Below are positions 32,011 to 44,532 of a stretch of DNA of 64,000 nt, piece by piece. A model generated the notes under the pieces. That model saw only the letters and a program-made list of their open reading frames with translations, did not search any database and had not been told where the DNA came from. Numbering within the stretch: position 1 is the first letter of the stretch; each line of letters opens with the position of its first letter. This stretch comes from Microdochium bolleyi. Lineage: Eukaryota; Ascomycota; Sordariomycetes; Xylariales; Microdochiaceae. Both the position numbers and the translations under genes were made by a program. The stretch spans positions 186,001 to 250,000 of the forward strand of contig KQ964248.1 in assembly GCA_001566295.1 (NCBI GenBank). Reading direction: 5' to 3'.

Positions 32011-35000
32011 ATGCCCTCGCTTGAAGTAAGCGGCATTCTCAGCGATGCGATCAAGGCTTTCCGTGACCGCCACCCTGGAGCGGACGCCAGTCGCTTCTTG
32101 CAGGCCAATGCCGAGCAAGTCAAGCGTGAGATTCTGGAGCTTCAGATGCGCCAGGAAAAGCAGAAATCCATGTTGAACCTTGCCAGGTTCAAATCGGCGC
32201 TCGTGGTGTTTGAGAACCTCACACAGGCAGCTCGGCTGGATTCGGAACAGGTCAGCTACATATGGGGACCCATCAAGCTGATTCTCAAGAAGGTAAGAAG
32301 CCTTACTCATCACAGTGTTTCGGAATTGGCCGTCGCATGTTGCAGTAGAGTACTAACAGCACGAGCAGACGGCGAATGACGACAAAGCCATTCTTGATTC
32401 GATTCTCAACGCATACTACGCCCTTGGAACCCGCATACCATGCACCATACCTCACGATGCTCTCCTGCAACTCCGTCCTGAGCTACAGAAGGCACTGGCC
32501 TACATGTACCACGACATTCTTCAGTTTCATGGCGACATCCTGGGTCCATTGACCAGCGGCGATGGGTGGAAACGCACCTTCAGAGCGAAGTGGAATGACT
32601 ACGCCGACCATGCATTCCGTGCCCTGTTGACCAGATTCGACCAGCATCAGAAACTTTTCAAGAACCAGCTGGAGGCATATGGCAATGGTACCTTGGAGGA
32701 TATGTCAAGACGACTCAATGGGCATGTCCAGGACTATCAAGATCATTGGGATGTGCTCGAACGTCACATTGAGCAGTACGAGGATGATCGACGAATCCTT
32801 CTGCATAGCGCAACGGAAGCTGAAAAGAAGCGTAAGGAAAGCCAACTGAAGGAGATGCTACGCTGGTTCTCGACCCCGGGCGTGGACGAGGAACAGGAAG
32901 AACTTCACAAACGTTTCCAAGACGCGCGGCGAGACGCGCCGAAGACGTGTCACTGGATTTTGCAGAACGATAAAGCGCTAAACTGGCTGAACACTGAAAC
33001 ACTGCCAAAGGACTCTATCTTGTGGATAACTGGAAAGATGGGAGCAGGTAAGTTTTTCCCGGGAGGCTCAAATTAGTGGCGGAGACTGATAGCGACTTCA
33101 TTCCAGGCAAATCGGTTCTTGCGTCCTCTATGATCGACCGCTGCCTGGGCCTTGGGCAGGACGATACCCAAGGAGAACCAGCCGCAGCCCATCATCAGAC
33201 TGAGATAATCAGCCACGACTCTGATGTTCCGGTCTTCAAAACAAGCTATTTCTACTGCCGGGAAGAAGGATCACGACAGAACGACAGCCTTACTATCTAC
33301 AAGTCACTGCTGCGCCAAATGCTTCGGAGCTCGCAAGACCTCCTGCCGGTTTGTCACGAGAAGAAAGCAAAGGGACAAGGCACTCTGAACCACGAGGTCA
33401 CAGCACAGATCTTGCTGGAGCTCTTTGCGGACGCCGACGTGAATCACTTCATAGTCATCGACGGGATAGATTCATGCAAAGCCGAAACACGAAGAGTCGT
33501 CATCAACTTCCTCTCCACGCTCGTCAACAGGTGCGAGGAGAACAAGCCTGGAAAGATTCGAGTCCTCTTGGTGGGCCACGACCTGCCAGACGTGCGGAGG
33601 CTCAAGCCGATAGAAAGCTCGACGACAATTATCGAGATGACCACAAAAGTCGTACAAGCAGACATCGGTCACTACCTAGACAGCAGCGCGCCAAAATTGA
33701 AGGCTTGCGGGTTGAATGCGAGCGACATCGGCCGTGTCCGGAGCAAGGTTCTCAAGAGATCAGATGGTGCGTCAAGCGTTTTAGAACGTGCTCACACGTC
33801 AACACAACTGACAACCTTGCTAGGATCCTTCTTGTATGCTCAGATGGTTATGGACAATTTGCTAGCTCAGCCAACTGTTGGCGACCTTCTAGCGGAACTT
33901 GAAGAAGAACGCTTTCCAGCCGACTTAGCGTCTGCGTAAGAATGTATCCTGGTCTCTTGATTCAGAAGCTGAAGCTGACTTTTGCGGTACAGGTATAACG
34001 CCATTCTAGGGCGCCTCAAAAAGCAACTCAACGACAGGGGTTGGGAGCTTGCCAAGTCGATATTTGGGTGGCTGGCTTGCTGCAAAAGACCACTGCAGTG
34101 GCATGAGATACAAGCCATATTAGTGATGTCCCGTGACGAAAGTACTGGTGATATCGTCATGAATTATTATGCTGGTAGGCTCAATCGCGGCATTCATGAG
34201 ACTTGTGGCTCGTTGGTCCAGGTTCTCAAGGGGCGGATCACCTTCGTGCACCACACAATACGAGCGTAAGTAAGCCACTTTGCCAAAGGATCGGGAAAGA
34301 TGGATACTAACTTCTCTTAATCTGTCAGTCACGTTCTGCAGAGCGAAGAGCTTGATGAGCGCGAGATTGAGTGCGAGCTCGCCATAGCTACTCTCACCTA
34401 CCTCGCCGGGTCCTGCTTCCGACCTAAAGACGATGACGCTAAGGATATCGACCATTTCATCGAGAAGAAGTTCTACTCGTTCCAGGACTACGCCGCGTCA
34501 AAGTGGAACTATCATCTCGAAGTAGTGCTGAAGAGCGGTACGGCGGTATTTGAGAATCCGCACCGAGGGCTCAGTTGCCAGAGGAAGCTCGGCAGAGCCG
34601 CCTCTGCATTCGCCGAGGCCTTCAAGACGAGCCTCGAGCCCAAGGACCACAGCGGCTCCAAGAAGCCGACTCCTGCCCAACCTGAGAAGCAGGTGGAGGA
34701 CGCGATAGCGAAAGCAGAACAGGCCTGCCTACCCTTTGTCTGCTATCCATTCCACGCTGTGATGGTTGCCATATGGACGCACCTGTACTACCATGACACA
34801 AACACCGATACGAAGCAGCGCAACAAGATCAGCATACACCAGCTCGAAGGGTCAATGAAACGAATTCGAAGCAGGCTGGAGAGCACTTGGATTGGACTCT
34901 CTGGGGACTCTGAGAAAGTAGCTGAATTCGAAGAGACTTACGGCTCCAATGTCTTCAAGTGCGACCGCATAGCATGCGACTACTTCTACCAAGGCTTCGA

Positions 35001-35388
35001 GACGGCTGAGCTCCGCGAGGCTCACACCAGACGCCACGAGCGGCCTTATCTGTGTCCCGTGGCGGGCTGCACGCTCGTCACGTTCGGCTTCTCGACCAAT
35101 AAGGACTGCGAGAAGCACATCCGCAGCTACCACCCGGACGACCCTGCCAACACTGGCTTCGGCCCGGCGCCGCGCGAGCTCATGCCCGCGGGTGGCAGGG
35201 ACAATGCCAAGTTCAACTGTCCACACTGCGGCAAGAACTTTACGAGGAAGGCAATCCGGGACGATCATGTGAATGCGCACTTTGGAGAGAGGCCACACCA
35301 GTGCTCGCTTTGTGACAAGGCGTTCACAAGGGCGAATGATCTGAGGAGGCATGTTGAGAAGAGACATGCTCGGCGGAGGGTAAGGTAG
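32011..35388 (+). CDS. NLR-like STAND NTPase with C-terminal C2H2 zinc fingers
   Basis: Six exons: 32011-32292, 32369-33047, 33107-33766, 33824-33935, 33993-34265, 34329-35388; five short GT-AG introns, phases close to 1021 residues. The N-terminal region (about 1-200, FLQANAEQVKREILELQ...ALVVFENLTQAA...YIWGPIKLILKK) resembles the helical DUF7708-type domain before fungal STAND NTPases. The P-loop ITGKMGAGKSVLASS (about 314-328) is split by an intron. Walker B-like HFIVIDGIDS and RVLLVGHDLPDVRR follow, then the fungal NACHT-type block DGSFLYAQMVMDNL and a winged-helix-like RLKKQLNDRGWELAKSIFGWLACCKRPLQWHEI region (read in pieces). After FYSFQDYAASKWNYHLE the C-terminus has four Cys/His fingers: two C-x4-C types near 890-950 and two classical C2H2 at about 965-1016 (CPHCGKNF, CSLCDKAF), with basic RHARRRVR at the end. 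Such receptors act in non-self recognition; zinc fingers replace the usual repeats as sensor or DNA-binding part. Confidence 0.87.
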
Positions 35389-38300
35389 TTTGACTCGTGT
35401 TGAAGATCAAATATCAGCCTTTACTTTGATTTCAGGCGTTTCAGTATACCTCAAGCATGCTGCTCGCACAATCTGCAGAGCGTCCTTTGAATATCGTAAA
35501 GCAAATCTGCCACAAGTATAAGACTTCATCATTGTTGTATCAGCCAAACAAGTCAGATCATTAGTCGAAACCTAACCGAATATAATCTCATACATAACGA
35601 TAACCCCCTCAGACCCTCCGTGCAGTATTTGGAGGCTGTGCAGATACCTCTAGGAACATCCTCCGGGTAAATCGTAATTCCGTCTCCATGCCCTGTGTAC
35701 AGGGAGCAAGCGAACCACCTGCGAACCCCTGCCAGACTGACAGGAAACCAGGACGCGCAAGAGGTTGATGGAATCCCCCCCCCCTTGTCTGATCTGACAG
35801 TCCCGCTCGAGGCCGCCCGCCAGAGCACAGTCTCCGACACGAAGACTCCGGCTTCTGACGAGAACCAGGTGATCACTTCGCAAGAGGCAAGAAAAGCAGT
35901 GAAGGTATGAAAGCGGAAGATTGAAATAGAAACCTGATCCCTGCTTACAGGGCCTCCGTCAGGGAACCAGCAACATGGGGGGACCATTTCTCGTTGACGG
36001 CTGACGTGTCGAGATTTTCAAAAGAGGGCTTAGCGCACGGGTGGATGGTCAAGTACAGTAGCTCCAGATGCCTTGCAGGCAGCGCCTTGAGCTAACGGGT
36101 GCGTTCCGCCATTTTGGAGTCGATACTGGAACAATTCAATGGAGATGGGCATCATGAACTTCGCGAGTAGAGGGCTCGCGAGCTTGGTAGGGGGTGTTGT
36201 GCTGACGATAATTGGTCACGATCCACAACAATGCTTTGTCTGAAGTCTTTCGAGAGAGGGTAAAAAAGCAGTGCAAGCTCGCCCCCCTTGTACTCGTATG
36301 TGGCGGGCCCACGAGCGCTAGGCGCTCGCTCCCACACTCAAGGGCCTACTGTCAGCCTGTCAGCAGCCCGCACGACAAGGGCCAGGATCCTGTCGAGAGC
36401 GGGGGGAAACTAGTGAAGTCAAGCGCTCCAGGCAGCAGCGGTGGGTTGATTAACCTAGGTATTCTGATATGGAGGCTGGATTACAAGCCCCCTTCTCACC
36501 CTCTTGTTAGGCTGGTCACCTTTGCCCTCCGTGTAGAAGCGGCCGGATTTGAGGAGGCATACTGCACAGACAAGTTCCTGCCAGAAGGTAGGGCAGCTTT
36601 AGCTGCACCAAGAATTGATATACACAATCGCATCCGAGTGACACCATCGGATGATATGCGATTCAACGCATACTTTCCATAGCTGCTTGCCTTCTCTGGT
36701 AACTAGCACAGACATCTTGTGGACCATGACTTCAGAATCCTGGTCACTCCATTCGACGCACACTCAAACGTAGTAGGCAAGGGTACTACTCGCTACTTAC
36801 CTAAAGGTATGTAGTAAATCGCCACTGGCATTATATGCTCCTCGTCACTCTATGACTTGCATATCATCGTTTGCTCATATGCTGCAGGGGTAGCCGCAAG
36901 ATTTTGAGTGGCACTACGGTTTGCACAATCACGAGCACCCGATGGTATCCAATTTCACCAACTCACCTAACCCACGAACTTGTTTACACTGCTTTGTTAG
37001 CCTCGCGCGGGGGGGCTGTGTGGAGTATGGAGTCCTCAGCCTTATCGCGAGACGCGACAACTCCGGCTTCCTCAGCTTGTTCCTCGCCACGCCCAGAAGC
37101 TCACAAGAATGCGATCAGCAAGGACGCAGCTCTGAGTTTGGAACTATAGAAGCAGGCGTGTTAAGAAGATATGGTACGCTTGGCCCAAATTCAATGTGGT
37201 GGGAGGTGCTGGAATAATGTCTCTCCACACGAGCTTGGCCTGCTCTTCGCTTCTTGTGCAAGGTCGCGGCCAGAGAGGACGATCAAGACAGCTCTAAATT
37301 CGGTGAAGGCGCCTAGGTTGATGAAATAGAATTGTCACGACCTTGATCTTGCTTTTGACAGGTGGGTGGCCCATCATCACTCGATCCGGACTTTAATCCA
37401 TCATCTTGCCATGGGCTAAGAAAGCAGTGCAGATAGAAAAGTTTCCAGTGGCTTGCATACCCTTACATCTTGAGCGAATCACGCTCAGGAGACGCACCTG
37501 ACAGCGGCACAAGGTTTAGCAGCTCGTTTCCTGGTCCGCACATCAGGGGTGCCTAGACTGAAAAGCCTGGGCACTGCCTTTTCGGACGGTTGCGGGCGCA
37601 GTCATCTCGTGGGTCGTTTCCATCGGCAATTGATTGTAACGATAGTGTTCGAGACTGGCAGATCCTTTGGAGGAGACCTCTTCCTTGAATCGAGCCCGCA
37701 TGGTCAGGGTAAATGTCTTCATGTGAACATGAGAAGAGGCGAAACAAGCGCACAGCGTCCAAGCGACCGGCTCACAAGATGATACAGGCAAGCAGAAGAC
37801 TCCACAGGTCGGATCTATCCCCTTGTCGATCCTGCCCGTGCCAATGAGCATGCCCTTTGCTTCAGCCATGGAAGTACCATACTGGAGGCGGTTCAAGCAC
37901 CCAAGTGCGACACGAGCAGACTGGATCACACCACGGTGCATGCGCTTGGTTCTCCAGTGTGCTGGACAGAGTTGTACCAGACCCCTATTATGATAGACGG
38001 AGACTCTGCCTGTCTGCCCACCTGCCTGCCGCAAGGCTGAGGGCATGCTCGACATCCAAGAAAATCTCACAGGCTTTTCCGGCGTCCGAGTCAGATTTTC
38101 GTGTGCCTATCCGAGCCAGTCCAGTCTTACGGATTATTTTGCTGGCTGTTCGACAACAGCTGGCTTCAAGAAGATCCGAAAGAGGACTATGAACGCAGTG
38201 CTTGTCCCACAGTCCCACTTTGCATCTTTCCAGACACTCCCCGCGAGCTCGCTGGCTGCTTCGGCCTGCGTCCAAGTTGACCCAAGACCGACTCCATGTC

Positions 38301-41300
38301 TCATACAATCAACACTGTCACATCGAGTGACTCCCTACCACCCCTCATACCAGAAGGGTCCTGTTAGCCAAAACCCGTGAGGGGGAAAAGTATGCCTTGC
38401 AGCTTTCACATCTCCGTCACACTTGCATGGCTGGACACAGGCATTCTCTGTCGGCGATTTGCCCATGATCTTTGCCCATGCAGCAACAGTGGCTAGGGGA
38501 ACAACGCAACCCCTATTGGGTTGTATTGTAATGTATGTCAGACAAAAGCCTGCTGCTTGATGTCGCAAGGCTGACTTGACTTCTTTGAGAAGGGTTGACA
38601 AAGCAGTGCAATCGCCTCCAGTTGGCGCCCCCACTTTGATTTTCAGGGTTTCCGCGACACCCCAGCTGTGCTGTTCTGGTCTGCTTCCCGTCTGCGTCGC
38701 TGCAACTTCAGGAGAGATTGAGCAAGTCTATCCTACATCTAGACGGCCTCTGAGGATGATGAAAAAGCAGTGCACCCGCCACCCAGTGGCGACTCTACTC
38801 GTTCACCCAACTCGTGATCACCTCTGAAGGCTGCCACCTCATGTACAGCCGAGGCACACCGCCGCCACGCCTGGGCTGACCGGGAGACCTTCGGGTCTCT
38901 CGCGCTGTCTACACTTTTCAGGTCGCACTCTGATGTGTACTACATGGTCATCAGGCAATTAGGAAGCCATGAAGCTGTTGAGAGCATGATCAGTTCCACA
39001 CATGGGATCTGACGGGTCCCACTTTTGTCGCTGGAGTCTTGCAGAAATGCCCTGTTGATGATCCAAAGCAGGGAGACACCGCCTCCATCGCACCGCCCCC
39101 TCCCCTTTGGACTGCTGTGCATGATTTGCGTTTGCCTTGGTCGGAATTGCACCTGTTGCGGTACATCTCTGCCTCAGTCCTTCTTTGGACCAATCAATAC
39201 TGAACTGCGATGGGGTCTGGCATGCAACCTTCGACAGAGAATCGCGTTGACATCTGCTGAGCCCCCTTGAGGATGTTCTTCACTATCCGCTTTCGGGGCT
39301 CAATTGATGCCATTCGATGTTGCCCATACAGCGCAGCCGCCAGAGCTGGCTGCGCGCAACAGTGGCCACTTCGTCTAGATGGAATTTAGCAAGTACTCGG
39401 TCGCTACGTCAATCAGCTGGTTCTGCGGGTTGCTCCTTCCGTAGCTCCACTGCTAGTCAATCTGATCTAGACTGGCTGATCCAGTGAGCGAAAGCGTCCG
39501 GCACCGAAGAGGGTTGCGTGGTCTTGACATATTTCCTCGTAGCCGGTGGATTGATCAACTCTGTTCGAGCCATGGCTGCGCTTACGAAATGACGGTGAAC
39601 CCAACCTCCCATATGGAGATCAGAAAGCAGTGTAACATGCATGTTTATTACACGAATGTCCGGTGCATCATTGGTCGGCGCACGCTCTGCCTTTTCGGCA
39701 GCCTGGCTTGGCAGCATCAGCCCTCAGCTCGAGAAATGCAGGGAGAGACTGCAGAGTCCACATAACTCCGCCCGCTATCCACGACTGGGTGCCTCTGGTA
39801 GGAAGCTATGGCTATGACCTGAACCTCCTGGAAAGGGCTATGAATGCAGTGAAAGCTCGAACACGAGGCGGTGTGCGATGAGCACTCCCGCCTCCTCACC
39901 CCTCTTTATGGCTCTGCCACCACAACCACCCCTTGTCGTTTGTCCAGGTCGTCAAGCTGGCCATCAAGACCGCGCGATCCACATTTTCGCTGCCGGGAGA
40001 GCCCAGGCGAGCCAGATACGCTGAACTCGCTCGCGGCCGTCGTCGTCGCAATGGGCGAGTGATCGTTCACGGGCAAGAAGCGAACAGTTGCCCATAGTCT
40101 GTTGTCACATGGCGCAGAAAGAGGTTGGGTGGCGTGCCTCGTCGACTGTCCAACCAGCTCGACGGACGTCTCCCCATATCTGCGCTCTTCAGTTATCCCT
40201 CATATGAATCAACCATTGGCTAGATGACCCTTTGCACTGGCCAAAGTCTTGGACCTATACAGGAGGTTGGAGTTTGTCAACACAAGCTCACGCTGCTCAG
40301 CAACGGCGTTGCCCCAAGCAGTGGACCACGCTACCGCGTTCAGAGTTCGGCACCAAGTTGCTCGCCGTCCAATCACCGCTCGCAGCTTCTACTGGCCGCT
40401 TCCTAATCGAGCCACAAGGCAAACACACTTCCAAAGTTTCCAGGTTAGCAACCTGGGTGGCTAACGGCGGACTGTTGGGTCTTTAGTGCGAGGTGGTTGG
40501 TGTCCGGCGCCCTGCATGAGCTAACAAAGGCTTGCCTCCTGTCAGCAGATCACAAACAGACGCCCGTTCTCCAACCACAGCAAGCAGGTTGTTATGACGG
40601 AGAAACGATCTTCGAGCACAGATGTGTCCGAGCTAGCACCGAAGAGAAGCATGGAGAACGCGGAAACTCGAAGTAGATCGTGCAGGGCAGATTCTCCATG
40701 CAAGGGACATCGTGTCTGTTCGGTACCTGCATACGAACCTCTTCACTGCATTATTAGCCCTTCTGCGGCGGGCGACGCCTCTGAGCCACACCTATGTCAT
40801 GGATGGGCTGTGCCAGGTCCGCCTTGCCTTTGCTTAGCACTGGTGCCCACTTTCGTCGACTACCAGCACTCTTGAGTCTTTCCTCCAGGTGATTCTTGTC
40901 AAGCAGAATGTTACTAGCGAGCAGATCGAGTCGACTCTGGCAGCCTGACTCTGCTGGGAGATGGGTTCCGGAAATTCTCAGCCAGATAGCACGACTTGTC
41001 TTTCCACTGCTTTTCTGGCGCTCTTTCCCACACGAGTAACACGATTTCTTTTCACTGCATTCCTAGCTCGCCCCAAGAGGACAGTGTTCTTCTACTTTGT
41101 CTATGCCCTTGTCTCCAAGCCTCTCGGTTTGTCTTTACGCCTCCTTGTCAGCTCGGCACAGGCTCACCATTGGTAGTCACCAGGGCTTGCGAAGTCGTTT
41201 ACCTCACCCTCGAATTAGAGCAGCTTTGGCTGTTACGAGCAGGCGACAATCCCGCCATTTTGAGTCAAATTTGTCAGGCCGGTGGACACACGTGCGAGGC

Positions 41301-44300
41301 TTGCGGTCCCTAGTGGTGAGCTCGGAGCAAAAGCGAACTGAGCCAAGCTCAGTTCTCCTGTGCAATGTCGATTGTCTGCTTCTGCTCATGCGAATAGTGC
41401 CGGAGTTGCGTCATTGCTGCCTCTACTGCTTCTCTCCGAGCCCGGCCCCAGCGGACAGCGTTCGCACTTCGACCTCCCAATGAGGTCCACCGGATCTTTG
41501 CACTGCTTTCTGACATCCTCTCCAGCGGGCGGAGAATGCTCCTCCTCAGCTCCAAATTCTCGACAGGCTAGCCGCGCCTGCATAGGTACCTAGGGAGCAG
41601 GCTGTTTCAGTCTGCTGACTCCTCCACGTGAAGACAGGGGTCGTGCTTTGGAGCTAAAGCAGCTCCCTATTCTTGCCTTTCTTCATTGCTTTCTTAGCCC
41701 CCTCCATGGCAGTGTAGACGTTTCTTGGTGACCCTGGTCAACCTTGCTCAGCTTGGCGGGAGGTCGGTGCCATGCCGACAGTGCCACACACTCCGACAGC
41801 ACTTCGAAACGGCACGGCCGGAAGCAGTCAACCCTTTACTCGCTCCCCTGGGTGCTCAAGAAGTCCCAAAAAGTTGTTTGCTCAGCCTTGTTACGCATGT
41901 CGGCATTGCTGGTCTTACCGCTTCAGTGCTTTTTCTTCTTTTCCCAGGCACATAACACACGATCCCCACCATGAGGCTCCGTGCTGGAAACTTGACTACT
42001 TCCCAAGCTCTTCCCCAGAGAACGCACAAACTTCCTGAGTCTCGGCCAGGCCCTGTGTAATTTGGACTGCTGCTGGTCTCCCTTCTTCCATGGGGAGCGT
42101 TGAAGCAATGCAAGAGCGCTCCTGGAGCCATGCCTTTTACTACGGACATCGTGGATCTCGCAGCGTCTGGAAGCTCTGATTCCACGCTCTTGTTAAACCA
42201 TGTGTCCAGAATAGGTTCACCCAAGAGGAATGAATTACGCTTCAGCAACAAAGATCGCCCATGCCTGCAGGGACAGGCACTTATATGAAGCTTCTCGCGG
42301 GCTCGATGTCGAGACTGATCTTTTGGCCAACTCAGTCTTAATGAGGCAAACTGGCGCATTTAGGTCGCTGTTCATGTAGCAGAGTCTCGTGAATGGAGCT
42401 AAAGGCCTGCACTGCTTCATTAGCCCTCCTCCAGCGAGGTGAAGCGTACCCCTCGTCGTCCCGCTGCGGTCCTCCTCTCCACCACGTGGCTGCGCCTGCC
42501 TACGCGCGTACGTCCTCCGAGCCGGGCCGGGTCTCTTGATCTCATGGATTCAGGGACTTCGAGGTTGGCTGCGTTGGGCACCAAGGGCTTTCACTGCTTT
42601 CCGAACCCTCTCTCAGCGAACAATTGCTACTGCTGCTCCCCATCAGTGGATCCTCGGGAATGGGGGCACAGTGCATTTCCCAAGGCACACTACAACAATC
42701 TTCACTGCTTTCTTAGCTCTCTCCGAGGGCACCAAGCCTTCCCAGCTGTGCAAGCGAATTATCCAACGCCGAAGCCCACCAGATACATAGATCCCGGCAA
42801 CGGTATTTCCCAATCTCGATACCACAGCAAGACCACTCGAGCACTTGTCTCGAGGTAACCGCCGCCATGTTAGCGTTTCGTAATTTGCCCGGTTACAGAA
42901 ACAGAACTCCGCACCTCCATCCTTACTCGCAGGGTCCTCAGCCTTGGCTAACCATAACTCACAAGCCAGCCGCCCTTATCAGCAAGCTGACGTGAGGCGT
43001 ATCGTCAGCCTTTCACACGGAAGAGAATGAACATTGCCCTCTAACCATTACACCCGGACAAACCCAGGTTCAAGTACGCTCGCGTTCCCGAGTCTTGGTC
43101 ACACTTCCCGACACAGCAACCAAGTGGTTCAGATTCAACACAGCCTTGTCGTCCCTTTGTCACCCCGCCGCCCTGCTTACGCTAGTGTAGGAAAGTACAT
43201 GCGTTTCCATGAATAGCCTTTTAAGCTTCCAAAGAAGCACGGACAAGGCCGCCGTCAGCAAATCCCATCCTGCGGGCCATCGTCCTGCAGGACGGGGCCA
43301 CTCTGGAGCTGACGCTTGCGCAAGCACTGGGATCCTGCATTCCACGATCCTACCGGTGATCCTTCTCCCGCTGCTTCGCATACCCGTCGAGACACAATTA
43401 CTACAGAACAGAAATCCTTCCAGCAGGCCCTGGCCTCATCTGACAAGGCTGGCGCATTTGACACTGAATCGTTGCTTTTTGACGCTCAAGTTCGTCTGTT
43501 ATCCGCATATCCGCTGACCTGACATTGCTGCCGCCTACGTACCACAACTTTCCCTCTTCCTCTTAAGTAGGCAGCACTCGCGGTCCTGGATTCTGCAAGG
43601 TTGTGAGTGGGATGGGTGGCTCGGAGTGCTTACGTCGCCCTGTCCTCCTCCCAGGCTGAGCAACGACGGCGGTTTTCGTCATCCGTTGTTCACCTACAAC
43701 CTTTCTTGCTCGGCAGAAACACCCTTCTGTCTTTCCTGTTTACCAAAATAGACTCTTTTCTCTGTCGCTCTCGACCGGGTCCATGACCCCTCGGGACTGG
43801 CGTAGAACATCCCTTGGCGCAGGCGATCAAAGACCATCAGCCGGGCTTGTGTACGTGCTCATCCCGGGAGTGCTGCGGGTGACGTCCCCCTTTCGAGGCT
43901 GAGGGACAGCGAGGCGTCATCTGGTTTGCGTGTCCTCTTGCCACTTCTTCATTGATGCTTATGAGATGGAGCAAAGATTCCAGCAGAAACATTCATTCGC
44001 ATCTGATCTGGGCATGTGGTATGGACCTTCATTATCAGGTAAATTCACGGGCTTAAGCTGCCCTACACCGGCCCAGTAAATTCTTCCTGTTTGACCACTA
44101 TGTCACTCTGTATACTAGAGAGAAGATGTGACTCGATTCTAACTATACCGGTGTCTTTAGATCAGAGCATGTTCAAAAGTCTTCAGAGAGTGAGTATGTT
44201 TGATGAAGTGTATTGATATTATGAATTACGTATCCCTCATGGACGATCGTGAAAGCTTGTCTCATCTCTGATCGCGCGTGAATCTCGTTGCAGCGTGTTA

Positions 44301-44532
44301 TTGTGGTGTGATGTGCCAATCTTCTATATCCCAAAATCCCATGATGTATCTAGATCCCGGTTAAAACCCCTGATCCCAAAACCCCTGCCAATGTGAAATG
44401 TCAAATATTGTGTGTTTGCGCCGTCAACGCCATTTGGTGTGGAAGTTCAGTGACGCTCAGTGACGCTTTGCAGAAAGGAGTGTAGCGAAGGTAAGAGCTA
44501 TCTTGTAGTTGTTGCTGCTACAACCTGAACGT
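35389..44532. other. Gene-poor region of about 9 kb with dispersed repeats
   Basis: The longest gene-free interval of the window. Only short, overlapping open frames occur; the largest (about 175 codons) has no domain and is crossed by repeat copies. From 35.9 to 42.7 kb it carries 17 copies of the dispersed repeat. The final part (42.9-44.5 kb) lacks copies and shows nothing recognisable. Confidence 0.6.
35890..42715. repeat. Cluster of 17 copies of an unrecognised dispersed repeat
   Basis: Repeat core TTCACTGCTTTCTTAGC followed by pyrimidine-rich CCTCTCC and often AGCGRG; in the other orientation GGCTAAGAAAGCAGTGAA. Positions below are the six-base GCAGTG or CACTGC core (one mismatch allowed). 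Plus orientation: 35896, 36268, 37424, 38603, 38767, 39627, 39846, 42105. Minus orientation: 36987, 40744, 41005, 41053, 41501, 41684, 42410, 42592, 42703. Best-preserved copies are 37424, 41684 and 42703. Copies share about 10-17 of the 17 core bases. Spacing is irregular (48 bp to about 1.2 kb). The translation FTAFLA/HCFLS recurs in open frames here because of the repeat, not because of a protein family. Eight more copies lie at 20.3-24.3 kb: plus 20345, 20613, 23350, 23420, 24183, 24253; minus 23059, 23923. Confidence 0.75.

Noticed and set aside
23040..42715. Calling the dispersed repeat a CACTA-type transposon because copies begin with CACTG
   Set aside because: The terminal bases differ from CACTA, no target-site duplication was seen and no transposase frame is present; only an inverted-end element is suggested.
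20320..42715. CRISPR-like array
   Set aside because: Copies are degenerate, in both orientations and irregularly spaced, in a eukaryotic genome.
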